A stretch of DNA of 64,000 bases from Trileptium ribeirensis (lineage: Eukaryota; Nematoda; Enoplea; Enoplida; Thoracostomopsidae): contig JASANE010005121.1 of assembly GCA_030248225.1 (NCBI GenBank), positions 62,001 to 126,000 of the forward strand, written 5' to 3'. The notes below the pieces were generated by a model. The model had not been told where the DNA came from and did no database searches. It saw only the letters and a program-made list of their open reading frames with translations. This document shows, piece after piece, positions 34,241 to 46,000 of the stretch. How positions within the stretch are numbered: the stretch's first letter is position 1; every line of letters starts with the position of its first letter. A program made the position numbers and the translations under genes.

Positions 34241-34375
34241 TCACGTTTCCACAGTTTCCCAATTCCTCATTTACCCTATTTCCGGTTATCCTGATTTACC
34301 GTTTTATACCGTTATACCAATATACCGTTTTCCCAATTTCCCTTTCACCCGACTTCCCATTTTTCGTGGCTGGGA
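34241..34375. repeat. Inverted arm of the purine-rich repeat (strand switch)
   Basis: At about 34241 the plus strand flips from purine-rich to pyrimidine-rich: tttcccaattcc, ttccggttatcc and tttcccaatttccc. These are the complement of the ggaaa motifs just to the left. It is followed by tgggaatatggatcgg, purine-rich again. An inversion or inverted duplication of the satellite is the simplest reading. Confidence 0.65.
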
Positions 34376-35775
34376 ATATGGATCGGAATATGAATAATTG
34401 GGAAAACTGGAAAACCAGCATAAACAAAATGTGTGTCTTAAATATGGAAAACAAAGCAGTGTAATATAATGTTCGCCGGGAAAACGGAAACCCCTGAAGC
34501 TGATGTCACACTATATATATTTTGTGTTCGCACCTGGCGATTAGATTTACCATTTTGGACATCTGGACGTGCCTAGCATTTAATAGATTACTTGCTTTTG
34601 GTTCCTTGTTACAATAATAAGATTCTGAAATACGTGAAACATTGTCACGGACCGAGTCTGAGTATGCTAAAAATGTTTTATAATATATTTTGTACTAGGA
34701 CCAGTTCTGGCCCTAAGGGATCCCAGCTGCACCATCCTCAATTTTCACTGTGGTGCCCGGACAACACCGGCTGACACGATTCCTCGGTAGACATTGGTCT
34801 GACCGAAAGGAACCGCTAGCTTAGCAGGCTGCCGGCGGATTTACAAGGGTGTTCGATCCCTATGATGGCCCACGTATCTAATGTTATGGAGGTCCCCCTG
34901 AGGGAGAGTCAACATCTAAGCCTGCTCACAGGTAATGACGCTGACCCATCGTTCCGTCGCTTCCTGTTGCCAGGCCCTAGACCGGGACGCTTGAAAACCC
35001 TTTTAATGATAGGGCCCGTATTCGAAGGAGTACGTGACGAGCCAAGGGAATATCCCGAAACACTCGGGTCCCTGGGAGACAATAATGGTATTAGGTTTAG
35101 TCTGGTTTAGATTGAGGATGTAGTTAGCGGGGTTCGACTGGTCACAAGTATTCAAGCGTTATGAGGGTAACGGGGAGTGGTTTTGCTCCAAGGAGTTTTG
35201 TAACCTATGCACCAGGATTAGTTGCTAAAGCAGTACAGGTAGTAACGCCAACGTGGGCAAGTCTAGTTAGCCACAGCTTCGGAAAATGAGTCTAAATCGA
35301 CATAGCAGTGATAATTTTACCCGTCTTAGGTATGGTCGTAACCTAAGTATATATTGAATTCGGAGTAAACTTTTGAGTGACAAGCGGGGATGGGATCGTC
35401 GGTCACGTAGTATGGTGGTCGCGAGTGTCTCTGAAGAGCGGCCTAAAAGAGCGAGCGGGGAAAGAATTGTGGCCATAGGCTGGACTACGGTAGTCATACT
35501 TTAGAGGAGGTCTGCGTATTTCTCTGAAGCAGGGTAGGCTTAAGCTTAGATGAGTCTAATTCGCCTGGAAAAACACACACCAGCTATTTACTTTCGAATT
35601 TAACATAACAATACATTACCCCAGCGGGTATACTATCACCTATATACATTTTATGAACGGCACGATAAACATGTATATACCTACCGACATATATATAAAT
35701 TTTGTGTTCCCGCACAGAGCCCTTCGAGGCCCTTCATCCCCAGCGTACAAAGTTCGAGCATGGTGCGAATCAGTG

Positions 35776-35963
35776 AATTGTTTTCGAACCCCCTGAAAGA
35801 CGAAACAATGACTTCTGAGCTCCACTCGGCTCTTTTAGGGATGCGGAACCCTCAGCTCGAAATTCCAATAGTTAGCAACCCCTGATTTGGATGACGAAAT
35901 TAAAGATGTGAGCTCCATCTGGCTCTTTTAGAAACGCCGAACCCTCTACCCGAAATTTGTTAC
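35776..35963. repeat. Imperfect tandem duplication, two units of about 94 bp
   Basis: Both units contain gacgaaa...tgagctcca(c/t), ggctcttttag, and ccgaaccctc or cggaaccctc followed by cgaaatt. The offset between the shared tgagctcca words is 94 bases. Non-coding. Confidence 0.7.
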
Positions 35964-37092
35964 TTAAACTGTAGTCCTAAAATTTTCGGTGGACGTGACC
36001 GTTTGTTCGCAACCCATAATAACCCTAATTAAACCAAACAGCTGGAAAATATTTATCTGCACGACCCGTGTTCTGCGGTTAAATTTGTTCACCTAATTTC
36101 CTTACGCGCCTGGGTTGCTGACAAACGGTCAAGTCCATTTCCTTTTGCACTCGTTTTCTCGGGCATCCTTTTCGGCCCTACAAGCCAATTACGCCTGCTC
36201 AACTCCGAAACCAGCCGCATTCCACGATCTGCCTCACTATAGCCGACTTGACAGGTTTTATGGTTTACTGATGTGCTGAAATTTAGGCTACGGGAAGTTC
36301 CGATCCCGATGTTTGGACACAAGGCCGTGTTAACCTTCGTGCAGGGACACCTAGGGCCTCCCGTGACTCCTTGGCGAGCCGAGCTAGCTCGTCCATGTCG
36401 ACGAGACCTTTAGGTGCGGGTCGAAACTAAGGGGCAACTCTCTGTGGCCACTTTTGCATAGCGCGGCTGAATTCGTGATAACATTTTAAAGTTACGGGAC
36501 CCAGCACTACGCGCGGTGGGGGAAAACGCCTGCCAGCGGTTATTTTGAAAGTCGTGGATCGAAAAACGGTGTTTCAAAATGAGATTATGGTTGAGGTTTT
36601 CCAAAACCCTGCCCCGCGATCAAGCTAGCGGCTGCCTTCGAGTTGGCTGTTCGTTTAAACCCCGTGTGTACATTTTCGATAACTCCTAGAGGTAGCCCAC
36701 TCGGATTTTTCACATCCGCCGTACATGCTGGCACAAAAATTCCTTTCCACTTTCTGTAAAACTACCTAGGCCTACTACGGCAGAAAGCCTTACTCAAAAA
36801 ACTCTGCACAAAACTAGTACAACCAAAATAATGCACCCACTTGGCGTTAGCGAGTACAGCGCGACCCAGTGGGTGGGGAACCAGTCGAGCGAGGGGTGCC
36901 CCCTTTTTGATCAAGATTTGACAGAATTTTAGTCCTTGATTTTAGCGGCGCGGATACTGCACTTACGGGAGCGCGTGGCATCCATCGGACGTCCCAACAT
37001 CCGCAAGGGCAGTCCCCTTATTTGAGTAAAGCAAAATCGAAATCTGCTAAATAGTGAAAAGCGCCTCGGGCTGATCTCTTCCACACGTCTGC

Positions 37093-37588
37093 ATGCCGAA
37101 GAGTGCACCCGGGCTAGAAAACCAAAGAAAGCAAAGGAAAAGAAAAAGAAAAGCTGCGGCGACAACCGCCGACAAAACACACCAGCATTTTCCAAACAAC
37201 AGCTCGACTGGTCCCGCATCACCGAATGGGCCAGCTCTGTTATACCCGCTAAGACCCCCCTTTTCTCGGGTTAGCCCCTATACCCGGCTCCCAAACACAA
37301 AACAAAAACCTAGCCTAAGCAAGATGAAGAAAACACGCCGACAGCTTGCGGCAAACAGCGACACAGTGGCCAGCAGCTACACGTGGCCGTGGCTCGCCAA
37401 GAAAACAAAACCGCCACGGTGCGGCAAAATTTTATGAGAAGTTTATAGCAGCGCTTGGGGCGTTGTTTTTTGAGCAGGAATATCGGCACATTTTTGCCGA
37501 TTTCTATGAACGAAAGACAGCCGTCGGTCGGGGGCAGGACCAGAATCATGCCCTGGCAGACCGGCTGCTAGAGAAATTCAAATTTTAA
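37093..37588 (+). CDS. Hypothetical coding remnant in two overlapping frames
   Basis: Frame one (37093-37437) has a strongly basic stretch, RKQRKRKRKAAA, near its start. Frame two (37346-37588) ends AAKFYEKFIAALGALFFEQEYRHIF...ADRLLEKFKF and a TAA. A frameshift near 37400 would join them into one protein of roughly 160 residues with a basic N-terminus and a helical, charged C-terminus. I do not recognise the family. The amino-acid mix of the second part looks like real protein; the first is less convincing. It may be a gene of the unidentified GC-rich element. Confidence 0.3.
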
Positions 37589-38385
37589 TTGTATCTCCCA
37601 CGAGTGGTCCGTTAGAGGCCGTTTTACGCGTAAGAGAGCGGAAATTTTGATGTCTCTTTTCAGTTCAGGGGATCCTGAGCGACCCGTGGGGTGGGCGGCC
37701 CCAGTTTTCGACTAATCAGTTAGGGTGAGACCCGATAAGTGTGTCAAGCTCAAAAAATCGGGGACTTTTAATTATTTCGTGTGTCCTTTTAGGCTTAGAA
37801 AATGAGCGCCTGTTCGGGGATCCGTAAGTACTTAATAGGGGATCCGAATTTTTTGACCCGCCTGGGCAATTTGGCACTCCTAGGGAGTCCTTTATAAGGT
37901 TTACTCAACCCCGTTCCCTGGGTTTAACAGAAAGCCCGAAATTTGACTTTTGACGCCCTACCGTAAAATAGTACCTTGGAAATTTTGTATCTCGCGATAT
38001 CCGCTGTTTCACTTCTCCAAAACCGAAAGTTTTTGTTATCTAAATATGATCGACTACACTGACCCCGCACATAAATACATATATACGCAATAAGCATTGA
38101 CGCACAGCAGATATCGGTAATTAATGGTAATGCCACGGCGTGTGCGCTGGGACTAGGCTCAGGGCGACCAAATGTTTCTCTTGTGACCCAGGATTCATGA
38201 AACATCCGTTGGTCCTTGGCCTCTCCGAACGCACACTGTCCTTCACAGCAAATATAATTTGCGATACATTTTATAAACAAAGTATTCTATCAATTCATTT
38301 TCACGAGGATCGACCGGACACCCCTAACCATCATCTTTCTCTTTCATTTTCGGTGCCAAAATCATCCCGTGCACCTTCGGGTGGC

Positions 38386-38490
38386 GGAGTGTGACCTTAC
38401 AAGTACACAACAAACGAGATACAATATTGTTTATTTCATGGTAACGATAAAATTACACAATTCTATCATTTTATATGGAAGTCACACTCC
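38386..38490. repeat. Inverted repeat, 10-bp arms around an 85-bp loop
   Basis: ggagtgtgac (38386-38395) pairs with gtcacactcc (38481-38490), and pairing continues imperfectly on the outer side (ggtgg / ccacc-type). It may be a small MITE or hairpin remnant. Confidence 0.45.
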
Positions 38491-38670
38491 ACCGGTATCC
38501 GGTCGTCCATTCCCTCCATTCGCCACGAATTTTGCTGCGTTATAGGCGTTTTACCAATTCTGTAAAATTCGGGCTGTTACATTTAACGTCAAAAATTTTT
38601 TTATATATAACTTTTTTATATATTTCTTTACTAATCGGTAATTAGCGTTTTGAAGACGCTGATAAAGGTT

Positions 38671-40570
38671 ATGGCGCGGGCAGGCAAGCGATTGAAACCT
38701 ACAGAGGTACCGTTGGTTCTCCGGGAGCACTGTGAAACTTAGGGGATCGCTGGTTTAGAACATGATGAGCCTAGCGGTAAGTGGACACACAAGTTTATGG
38801 CACGAAATAATCTGTCGACGAAGAAACCGCTTGGCCTTTAATTCAGTCGGCGCGAGGCGACTTGGAATCCGTTCGTAATCCTCCCGTTTTATAAACAAGC
38901 TTGGCGAAGACTAAGAAATGCTAAATGAACAAATTCCAGAAGGTCCTGACATACAATGCCACGTATGTAATCTCGATGAGACTGGGTTTAATTACGATCC
39001 GGCGTCTCAGGCTTGTGGGTGGTTTCGGGCAGCAAGTGTATCAGTCGCACTTGGGAGAAAGCCGTACCAATACTTCAGTACTTGCCCGCGTGTCGACTCA
39101 GTGTGTGCCTTTGCCACATTTGTGGTTTTTCGACAGCGCGCAGTTTCCGACCACTGCGCCGAAGACTTTGCGGCGGACATATTTTACATACGTACAGTAA
39201 GGTGTCCGACCACGGTTGGATGACCGCGGACATATTTGACGATTTTTGTGGCTTTTTGTGAAATAGTTACAGAACGACCGTTGCTGCTGCTCATGGGTGG
39301 TCACACGTCCAATGTGTCTCTGCAAGTGATTATACATGCTCGTGCACAAAATGTGACAAAGCTGAAACTTCCACCGCACACCACCGATATTTTACAACCT
39401 TCGCATTGTGGACCTTTTGGCTGGATGAAATAACGATGGTCTAGTATTTGTCGGATGATCTCAGAGACCACGACCGCACTAAGCCCATCAATAGGAGAGG
39501 ATTTTGCACATTCATTGACCGTTTATTCAGAGAAATCAACTAACAGCATATCATCAACGCTTTCGCAACTACGGGCACCTATCCGTGCTATCCAACCAAA
39601 TACGACAGAAATCGTTTCAAGTCAGAATTGGTCGCAGGCTGGGAAGAGTACGTTCGTTGAGGAAAGCCCATGCTCACCGATGCTTTCTACGAAGAGCTCA
39701 CAAAACTGCCCAGTCCTCGTGAGACACTGCGTAGTTTGTCGCCGTAGCACACTGTTTCTCTTCGAGTTCCAATATCTCTGGCCGCTTTTGCAACACCAAT
39801 TCCACCGGAGTCTAAACAACCACCGATTTCCTATTTTCCGCAGCTGTCGCATGGACTTGTGCCAATTTGGGTCTTGCAGTGGGTAGCTGTTTGGGGTAAA
39901 TGCGATGTCGGAACCGCCGAATCAGCAACACTCCGACGACAGCTTCTCCTAACCCCTGAACAGCAGCAATCCAAGGAAGACGAATGGTTAGCTAAGGTGT
40001 CTATCAGTCAGAATGAAGAAATGGCTAGCCTCAAGTGAACGGTTGACGTCAAAGCCGTCTATAAAAGCTGTTGCTTTTAAAGAAGAACGGCGCAATAAGT
40101 CAACAAAGTCGACCGCCATGGGCTATCTATCGACTTCAGCCAAATTGCCGGCACCTAAAATATGTACAAAACATAAAACAGAAACGGAGTCAGAGAGTGA
40201 TTTTATCATATCGGATTGCGAATCAGACGCTGGATATGCTACAGTAACAATGAGCTATCGAGCGTTGACCAAGCATTTATACATCGTACACAAGAAGTTG
40301 GTTGAGTTGGAAGCCGCTGATCGACAATTTTACGCAGTCTATTTTGAAGAAACTGTATATATCGGGCAATTACTCAAAGTTTTTTCGAATGACTATCACG
40401 CTCCAAACAACGCTGCGGAGCTGTAGTTCCTGCGGCAGATTCTGCTCTCGCGAGTTTTCACGTGGCCGAAACGAAAAGACGTTGCAGAAGGCAATATCCG
40501 CGAAATTTATATCCAAATTCCGCTTACCAAACTGTCGCTCGTCATTTGCAGCAGCAACGCTCAAGGGGGT
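38671..40570 (+). pseudogene. Tigger/pogo-type DDE transposase pseudogene
   Basis: Reading across several frames gives, in order: a start MARAGKRLKP; an N-terminal DNA-binding-region segment KFMARNNLSTKKPLGL; NLDETGF (first catalytic Asp kept); HGWMTADIFDDFC; RPLLLLMGGHTSN; LPPHTTDILQPSHCGPFGWMK; HIINAFATTGTYPCYPTKYDRNRF; and a C-terminal FLRQILLSRVFTWPKRKDVAEGNIREIY. This is the DDE_1 superfamily layout of jerky/Tigger-like transposases. The second catalytic Asp (usually DGH) is Gly, and the third (usually QPLD) is replaced by His. At least two frameshifts and several stops are present, so it is certainly inactive. Flanking terminal repeats were not found. Confidence 0.8.
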
Positions 40571-41514
40571 GGGGGGGCGCGTAAGAGCAATACAACAGCA
40601 ACTATATAGCACTGCAACAATGCATCAATATTGTTTATGCCTCAACAGCATCAATATTAAGTACGTACTCCTTATCCATTATGCTTCAACAAGTGTAAAT
40701 ATTCTGGAACAAAGCGACCGAGTGGCGTAGATTTTTACTATAACAACAATGACTGCATGTTCTCAACTGCGATGGCAACAAAATCCCGTGGCACTCACGT
40801 GCGATAGAGTGTAATTTGTCTGATGGAACGTCTGTTTGAAGTAAAATTTGTGACATATTTTCATTTAATGTTACCATAACTGTCCATTTTTCAGGAAATC
40901 TATGATTTACATACACGAAAACTGTGCGCAGCTCAGTAACATTATATCCGGTAATGCTGATTATCGATTGCGTTTTTTTTCGGTTAAACTGTTTTTTCTT
41001 TAGGTAAAAATTTCCGAATAAAAAACACAGTTTTTGTCAATATTTTGCAAAAATCGGGAAGTGTTTGACCAAAAAATTGCCGCGATTTTGTGCAGAAAAG
41101 ACGTGGACATCTTATAGGGACGTGGTAGCGTTGCCTTCGCTGTTCGAATACACGGCGTCGGCAAACTAAATCCTGCATTTTTTCGGTAACCGGACTATAA
41201 TTAAATGTTATCGACGAACAAGTTACCGTTTTTGAAATTGAAATATTAATCAAAGATCGGGAAGCTTCTTTGAAAACTGCTGCCAAATGGGATTTAGTGG
41301 CAAATTATTTTCGTTGTTTGCATAATAGCTGCAATTTTTAGTAGTGTTACTTGGCTACTGATGCTGAAAAAAGCGATGATTGGGGTTGGCACTGCGTGCT
41401 TGCCAACGATGGTTTACAGTTCGGATCAACCTATTCTTCTAGAATTACAACCTTTCGATATTGCGAATGTTATATTTTTTGTCTCCATACTATCCGTCCA
41501 ATATTGCACATAGC
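40571..41514. other. Sequence between the transposase pseudogene and the MITE
   Basis: It could hold the 3' UTR and end of the Tigger-type element. Open frames at 40686-40916 and 40984-41286 (both minus) match no family I know. Nothing further is supported. Confidence 0.35.
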
Positions 41515-41869
41515 CTGGCCTGTCCACAGCCCACCGAAAAGTGGGGGGTGGGGAAATTTCCGTGGGCCCCATGTTCATTCTCGGGGGAAATTTCAAAGTG
41601 GGGGGGATAAATTTTGCTTAAAAGTACAAAATATTTTCATGCATTTTTACTACTGTGAACGTACTTTTAAGCTAAAAACAATATTTTAGCATTATAAATG
41701 GTGGTAATTAATGTGTAAAAACAATAAGAACATAAATTTTCAGACAAAAAATTTTTGGAATTAGCTGAACATGGGAGTTTCGGCCGAGGGGGGGGGGGTG
41801 ACGAACATGGGGGGATTTGGAAAGTGGGGGGTCCCCGTACCCCCCTCCCCCCCACTGTGGACAGGCCAG
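41515..41869. mobile_element. 355-bp MITE with perfect 15-bp terminal inverted repeats
   Basis: CTGGCCTGTCCACAG at 41515-41529 is the exact reverse complement of 41855-41869. Inside each end are G/C runs in mirrored order (gtggggggtggggaaattt on the left, ccccctcccccccac on the right) around an AT-rich centre. No coding capacity. I found no clear target duplication, so the superfamily is undecided. Diverged relatives may lie at 57027-57380 and 57990-58190. Confidence 0.75.
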
Positions 41870-42524
41870 ACAGCTTAGTTTCGGCACGAACACGATTGCT
41901 GATTGGGCCAATTACTGCCAAGACATACGGGTGATTCAACACAATCGGACGTGGCGACGCCGGCGTTTGTGTGGTGAGCGATCGATCGAGAAATTCATGG
42001 ATCTTATTTTTTAAACGAAGATATAATCGTGGAGTTGGAACAGGAGTTCATTATTAGGTGTTTGGGATTACCGAACGCGAAAAGGGCTGTTTCCATTTGT
42101 TTCCAGTTCCAGACCGCAGTGGTCATATACTCATAAATATAATATATACGTCGTCGCATTTTGCCAAATACAATTATCTCGAATCAAAATCGTTCTTGTG
42201 TGAGTGGGATACCAAATATTTCCTAGAATCCCTGCGTCTATCGCACCACTAATCATTCTGATCGCAATCCTCAAGTCGGTTTCAATGGCTGATCGTTCCG
42301 TATGCTTTTTCAGTTCGTACTAACTGTATAGAAGCATTGTATGTATAGTTTGTTATCGCTTTGCAACAATTGATATTTTTGGAAGATTTTTTTTCGAGAA
42401 AAATTATTTTTCGCTATAACTACCAGGAGATCATTGTTTTTATCAAAACGCGTGCAAAAAAATTTAGCGGCATTGGATAAGTTTTGATGGATATGAGTTT
42501 TCCCCTGTGCGATGGATGATCCAA

Positions 42525-42800
42525 CTTTTGGAGTTAGGCTCCGATCTGTATTCTTGCCTCTTCAATTTGCTGGAAGATACATCATTTCATTATATGTACG
42601 TATATGATGTATGTATGTCATCATTATTCATATATATATAGTGAAGTGAAGTTATTTATTTTTCTGTTTGTATAACACTTTACTTATTCACTTTTGGTCC
42701 GTAGGCTTTGACCTGTATTTAAGGCTGTTCAATCTGCTGAAACATGCATCATTTCGTTATATATGTATGTCCTCATCTTTTATATGTAGTGAAGTTTTCT
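42525..42800. repeat. Imperfect tandem duplication upstream of DIP2, offset about 167 bp
   Basis: Shared ordered words: aggct(cc/tt)ga(t/c)ctgtatt, ttcaat(t/c)tgctg, (a/g)catcatttc(a/g)ttatat, and tatatagtgaag / tatgtagtgaag. It ends about 170 bp before the DIP2 start codon, so it may sit in the promoter or 5' UTR. Confidence 0.6.
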
Positions 42801-42971
42801 TCAGCCAAATATATTTTCGTGTTTCAGATAAATATGCGTCATGTGCGCATGTTATACAATTTTTATATGTTGAATTAAATTTTAGTAATAAAACTTGATA
42901 TTGCAAAATGCAGATATAATTTAACTAATACTTTTTAAAACTAACGTTGCTTGTATGTGGATCTAACAAAC

Positions 42972-43047
42972 ATGGAAGTGGACGTATCACAATTACCGTG
43001 GGAAGTGAAGGAAAAGTTATTTCAGCTGCAGTTGGAGTTGTCTGAAG
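42972..43047 (+). CDS. DIP2: DIP2 exon 1
   Basis: The ATG at 42972 is followed by 25 codons ending LELSE and a phase-1 donor G|GTATGT. The Leu-Pro...Glu-Val...Leu...Leu.Leu.Glu-Leu-Ser-Glu pattern is the conserved start of DIP2. The upstream stop context was not needed because the start residue number fits the family. Confidence 0.85.
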
Positions 43048-46000
43048 GTATGTTCGTTACTATATAAGTAACCTACAAATTATTTGGTGAATAATGGTGT
43101 TGTGGCGCTAATACAAACCTGACTCGTTGCTCCAATGTAAATGTTACAATATATATATACTTCTCGACATATCTTATCTGAAACACTGCATTAAGTTTAT
43201 TTGCGTGGCATATCCAAGTTTGCTTGTATTGCATGTTTTGATGCCAATCTTTGTGGACATATATCACTTAGAGCGTACATTGATTTATGTTGTTAAAACG
43301 GAGCGGGCGAAGCGAACTTAGTTTCCGCCGGGGACGTTAGGGGAAAGTCGTAAAATTTCTTTTTGTCTGTCATTCTCACTCATGAGTTATCTTTGGCTAG
43401 ATGGATTTAGACAAAATGTTTTGTTCGATACCAAAACTAAAGTGATATCGATGGGCGTTAGGTTACACGCTAAAACATCCGGCCTTGTCTTCCAAGTCGA
43501 AATGGCTAAAACTGGCGTATAAGGTTTTTTCTGCCAAATTTGATCATACGGATGCCATGTTTCAGAGCGCTATCTCGCGACAATGCCAGAAATATATTTT
43601 CAAATATAGCATGTTATTGCGTACTTTTACCATACACGATTGTTTATTAGATTATGAAGCCCGTTGAAAACGACGATTTTGTTAATTAGACTCCAGTTTG
43701 ACTATGTAGTAGTAGTAGTAGTTTATTATCAAGTACTAGCATACGACACACAATGATATGGTGCAACTGTTTCAAAGTTTCAATATCATTTGTTTACAAA
43801 GTACTCTTCGGGCTCAGACAATCAATTTCAATTTCAAACGATAAAAAACAATAAAACAACGACCTGAATACAAGAATTGCAATTCTTCGATCGAAGCTGA
43901 AAGAAAAAAGGTTCAAATGAACTTTGAAGGAGACTTATGATAATAAAATAGCAGCTAGCACCATATGATCGCAATTACAAATGGCCGGGGAGGACCGAGG
44001 TGGTCATCTAAAGCTCCGGCCCCTCAGTTTACTGTTTAAATTCAGTTCTTTCACTAGGTTGTTAAACTTATGTACACTGCTGCTGGAGATGACATTATCT
44101 GGTAATTCATTCCAAAGAACAGGAAAACCATAAGGAAAGCTATTTTTTACCGTATCAGAGGTGGCAAAAGGCACATGCAACTTCAAAGGATGTGAGCGAG
44201 GTCCTATATATGCACTAGGCTGGAAAAAAACTGCGGAGTCAACATCTAGCTCATTATTCATGATTTTATATCATAGGTTTAAATCCGCGAGAAGTCGTCT
44301 CAGTTCTAAGCTTTGTAATTCAAGAGCACTGAGCCTCTGACTATAAGATAAATGAGCCATGTTGGGAATTCGCTTGGTGTAACTTCTCTGAACACGCTCA
44401 ATCATATCTATGTCTTTTAGCAAAAATGGAGACCAGACGGGTGTGCCATATTCCAAAATTGGTCGGACAAAAGCAGTAAACATTTTTACTAAAAAACCAG
44501 TTGATCTGGATTTAAAAGCCCTAAAAATATGCGAAGATACAAAATGAGCCTTTTTGGCAATTTTGGTGCAATGCAAGGAAATCTTCTGGTCAGTTGACAC
44601 GACAAAACCGAGATCGCAGACACTTGAAACTATTTGAAACCAAAAATATAACTTGGTAGCGCGTCGCACCTCGGACCAAATATCAGTACTGAGCATTTGT
44701 GCGCTGCAATGTTAAGTTGCCACACAGAAGCCCAGGTGGAAACGCTAGTCAAGTCAGATTGGAGGGTGGCAGAATGGACGCAGTCGAGAGCTACATCCAC
44801 GAAAAATTTTGCATCATCCGCAAAAAGTGCAACCTTGCTGTCTGTAACATTTTCGGCAGATCGTTAACATAAATCAGAAAAAGGAGCGGGCCCAACACTG
44901 ACCCCTGTGGAACACCACTGGTTACTCGGGCCTTGTATGAAGCAATACCATCAACATATGTAATTTGGAAGCGGTTACTCAGAAAAGCTTGAATCCAATG
45001 AAGTAATTTCCCTGCAATGCCATATTTAGACAGCTTATAAACTAGTTTTTCATGGCCAACAGAGTCAAAAGCCTTTGCAAAGTCTATATAGCAACAATGG
45101 ATGCACCTATGTTTCTGACGAAGATTATACCATGAGGTCAGAGTAGAAAGGACATTTGTAACTGTAGTTTTTTTTGGCAGAAAGCCGTGCTGCTCTGGAG
45201 TAATAATACTATTTCCCACTAAAAATGTTAAAACATCTTTAACTATCCGTTCAAATACTTTGCACACAGAGGACGTTAAGCTAATCGGTCTGTAATTTGA
45301 CACACAAGAATTGTCTCCTTTGCGTTTATAGAGTGGTATAATTCTGGCATCTAACCATTGTGTTGGGAGAGTTCCCTCGTTTAAAGAGTCTGTGAAAATA
45401 CGCATCAGCGGTTTGACTATATAGTTAGCAGTTTTTTAAGTATAAGTGGTGGCAGTGAATCAGGACCGAAAGAAGTTTTTTCTATAATTTTTTTAATGCA
45501 GAAAGAATAAGGAAAATATCGCTTATAGTGTTCTGCGTTTTATTTGGAAATAAGGGAAGTAAACCATTATCAATTGTAAAAATAGAACAAAAATGTTATT
45601 GGAAAATATCAGCCTTTTCTTTGGATGAAAAAAGCAAACCGCCGGGATGGTTTAGCGGCGGTATATTACTGGCAGAAGTGAATTTCGAGGTATATCACCA
45701 GAATTTAGTATTGAAAGCTCAAAATTACTATGTTCGTTATTTAAAATTTCTTTAGCGCGCTTGGCAGAATCTTTATAAGCTGCTAAATCGTTTGGTGAAC
45801 GGGAAGACTTATATTTGCGCCAAAGCACAAGCTTGTGCTTATAGGCTTTCCGCAATTGCCTGCTAAAGCTATGAGAGCGTCGACGGACTATTTTTGGGGT
45901 ATATAGATCGATGGCATATAACATGACATGCACAAAAGTCTCGAATGTTTCGCTTACACCGTTACATCCCGCGAAAAGACTGGACCAATCAATGGTGCTT

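Larger units (their letters stand above)
34400..38370. other. Block of higher GC content, unidentified, probably an old element
   Basis: Composition shifts from AT-rich to near-balanced, with many CpG-containing words, then shifts back near 38 kb. A tRNA-like piece (tagcttagcagg ... gtgttcgatccc, about 34817-34860) resembles A and B boxes. Imperfect tandem units occur at 35776-35963. Open frames at 34862-35110, 36089-36322 (minus), and 37093-37588 look non-random but match no family I can name. No RT, integrase or transposase motif was seen. Confidence 0.4.

Noticed and set aside
34815..34862. Functional tRNA at a tagcttagcagg / gttcgatccc pair
   Set aside because: A- and B-box-like words are present but T-stem and acceptor stem do not pair properly.
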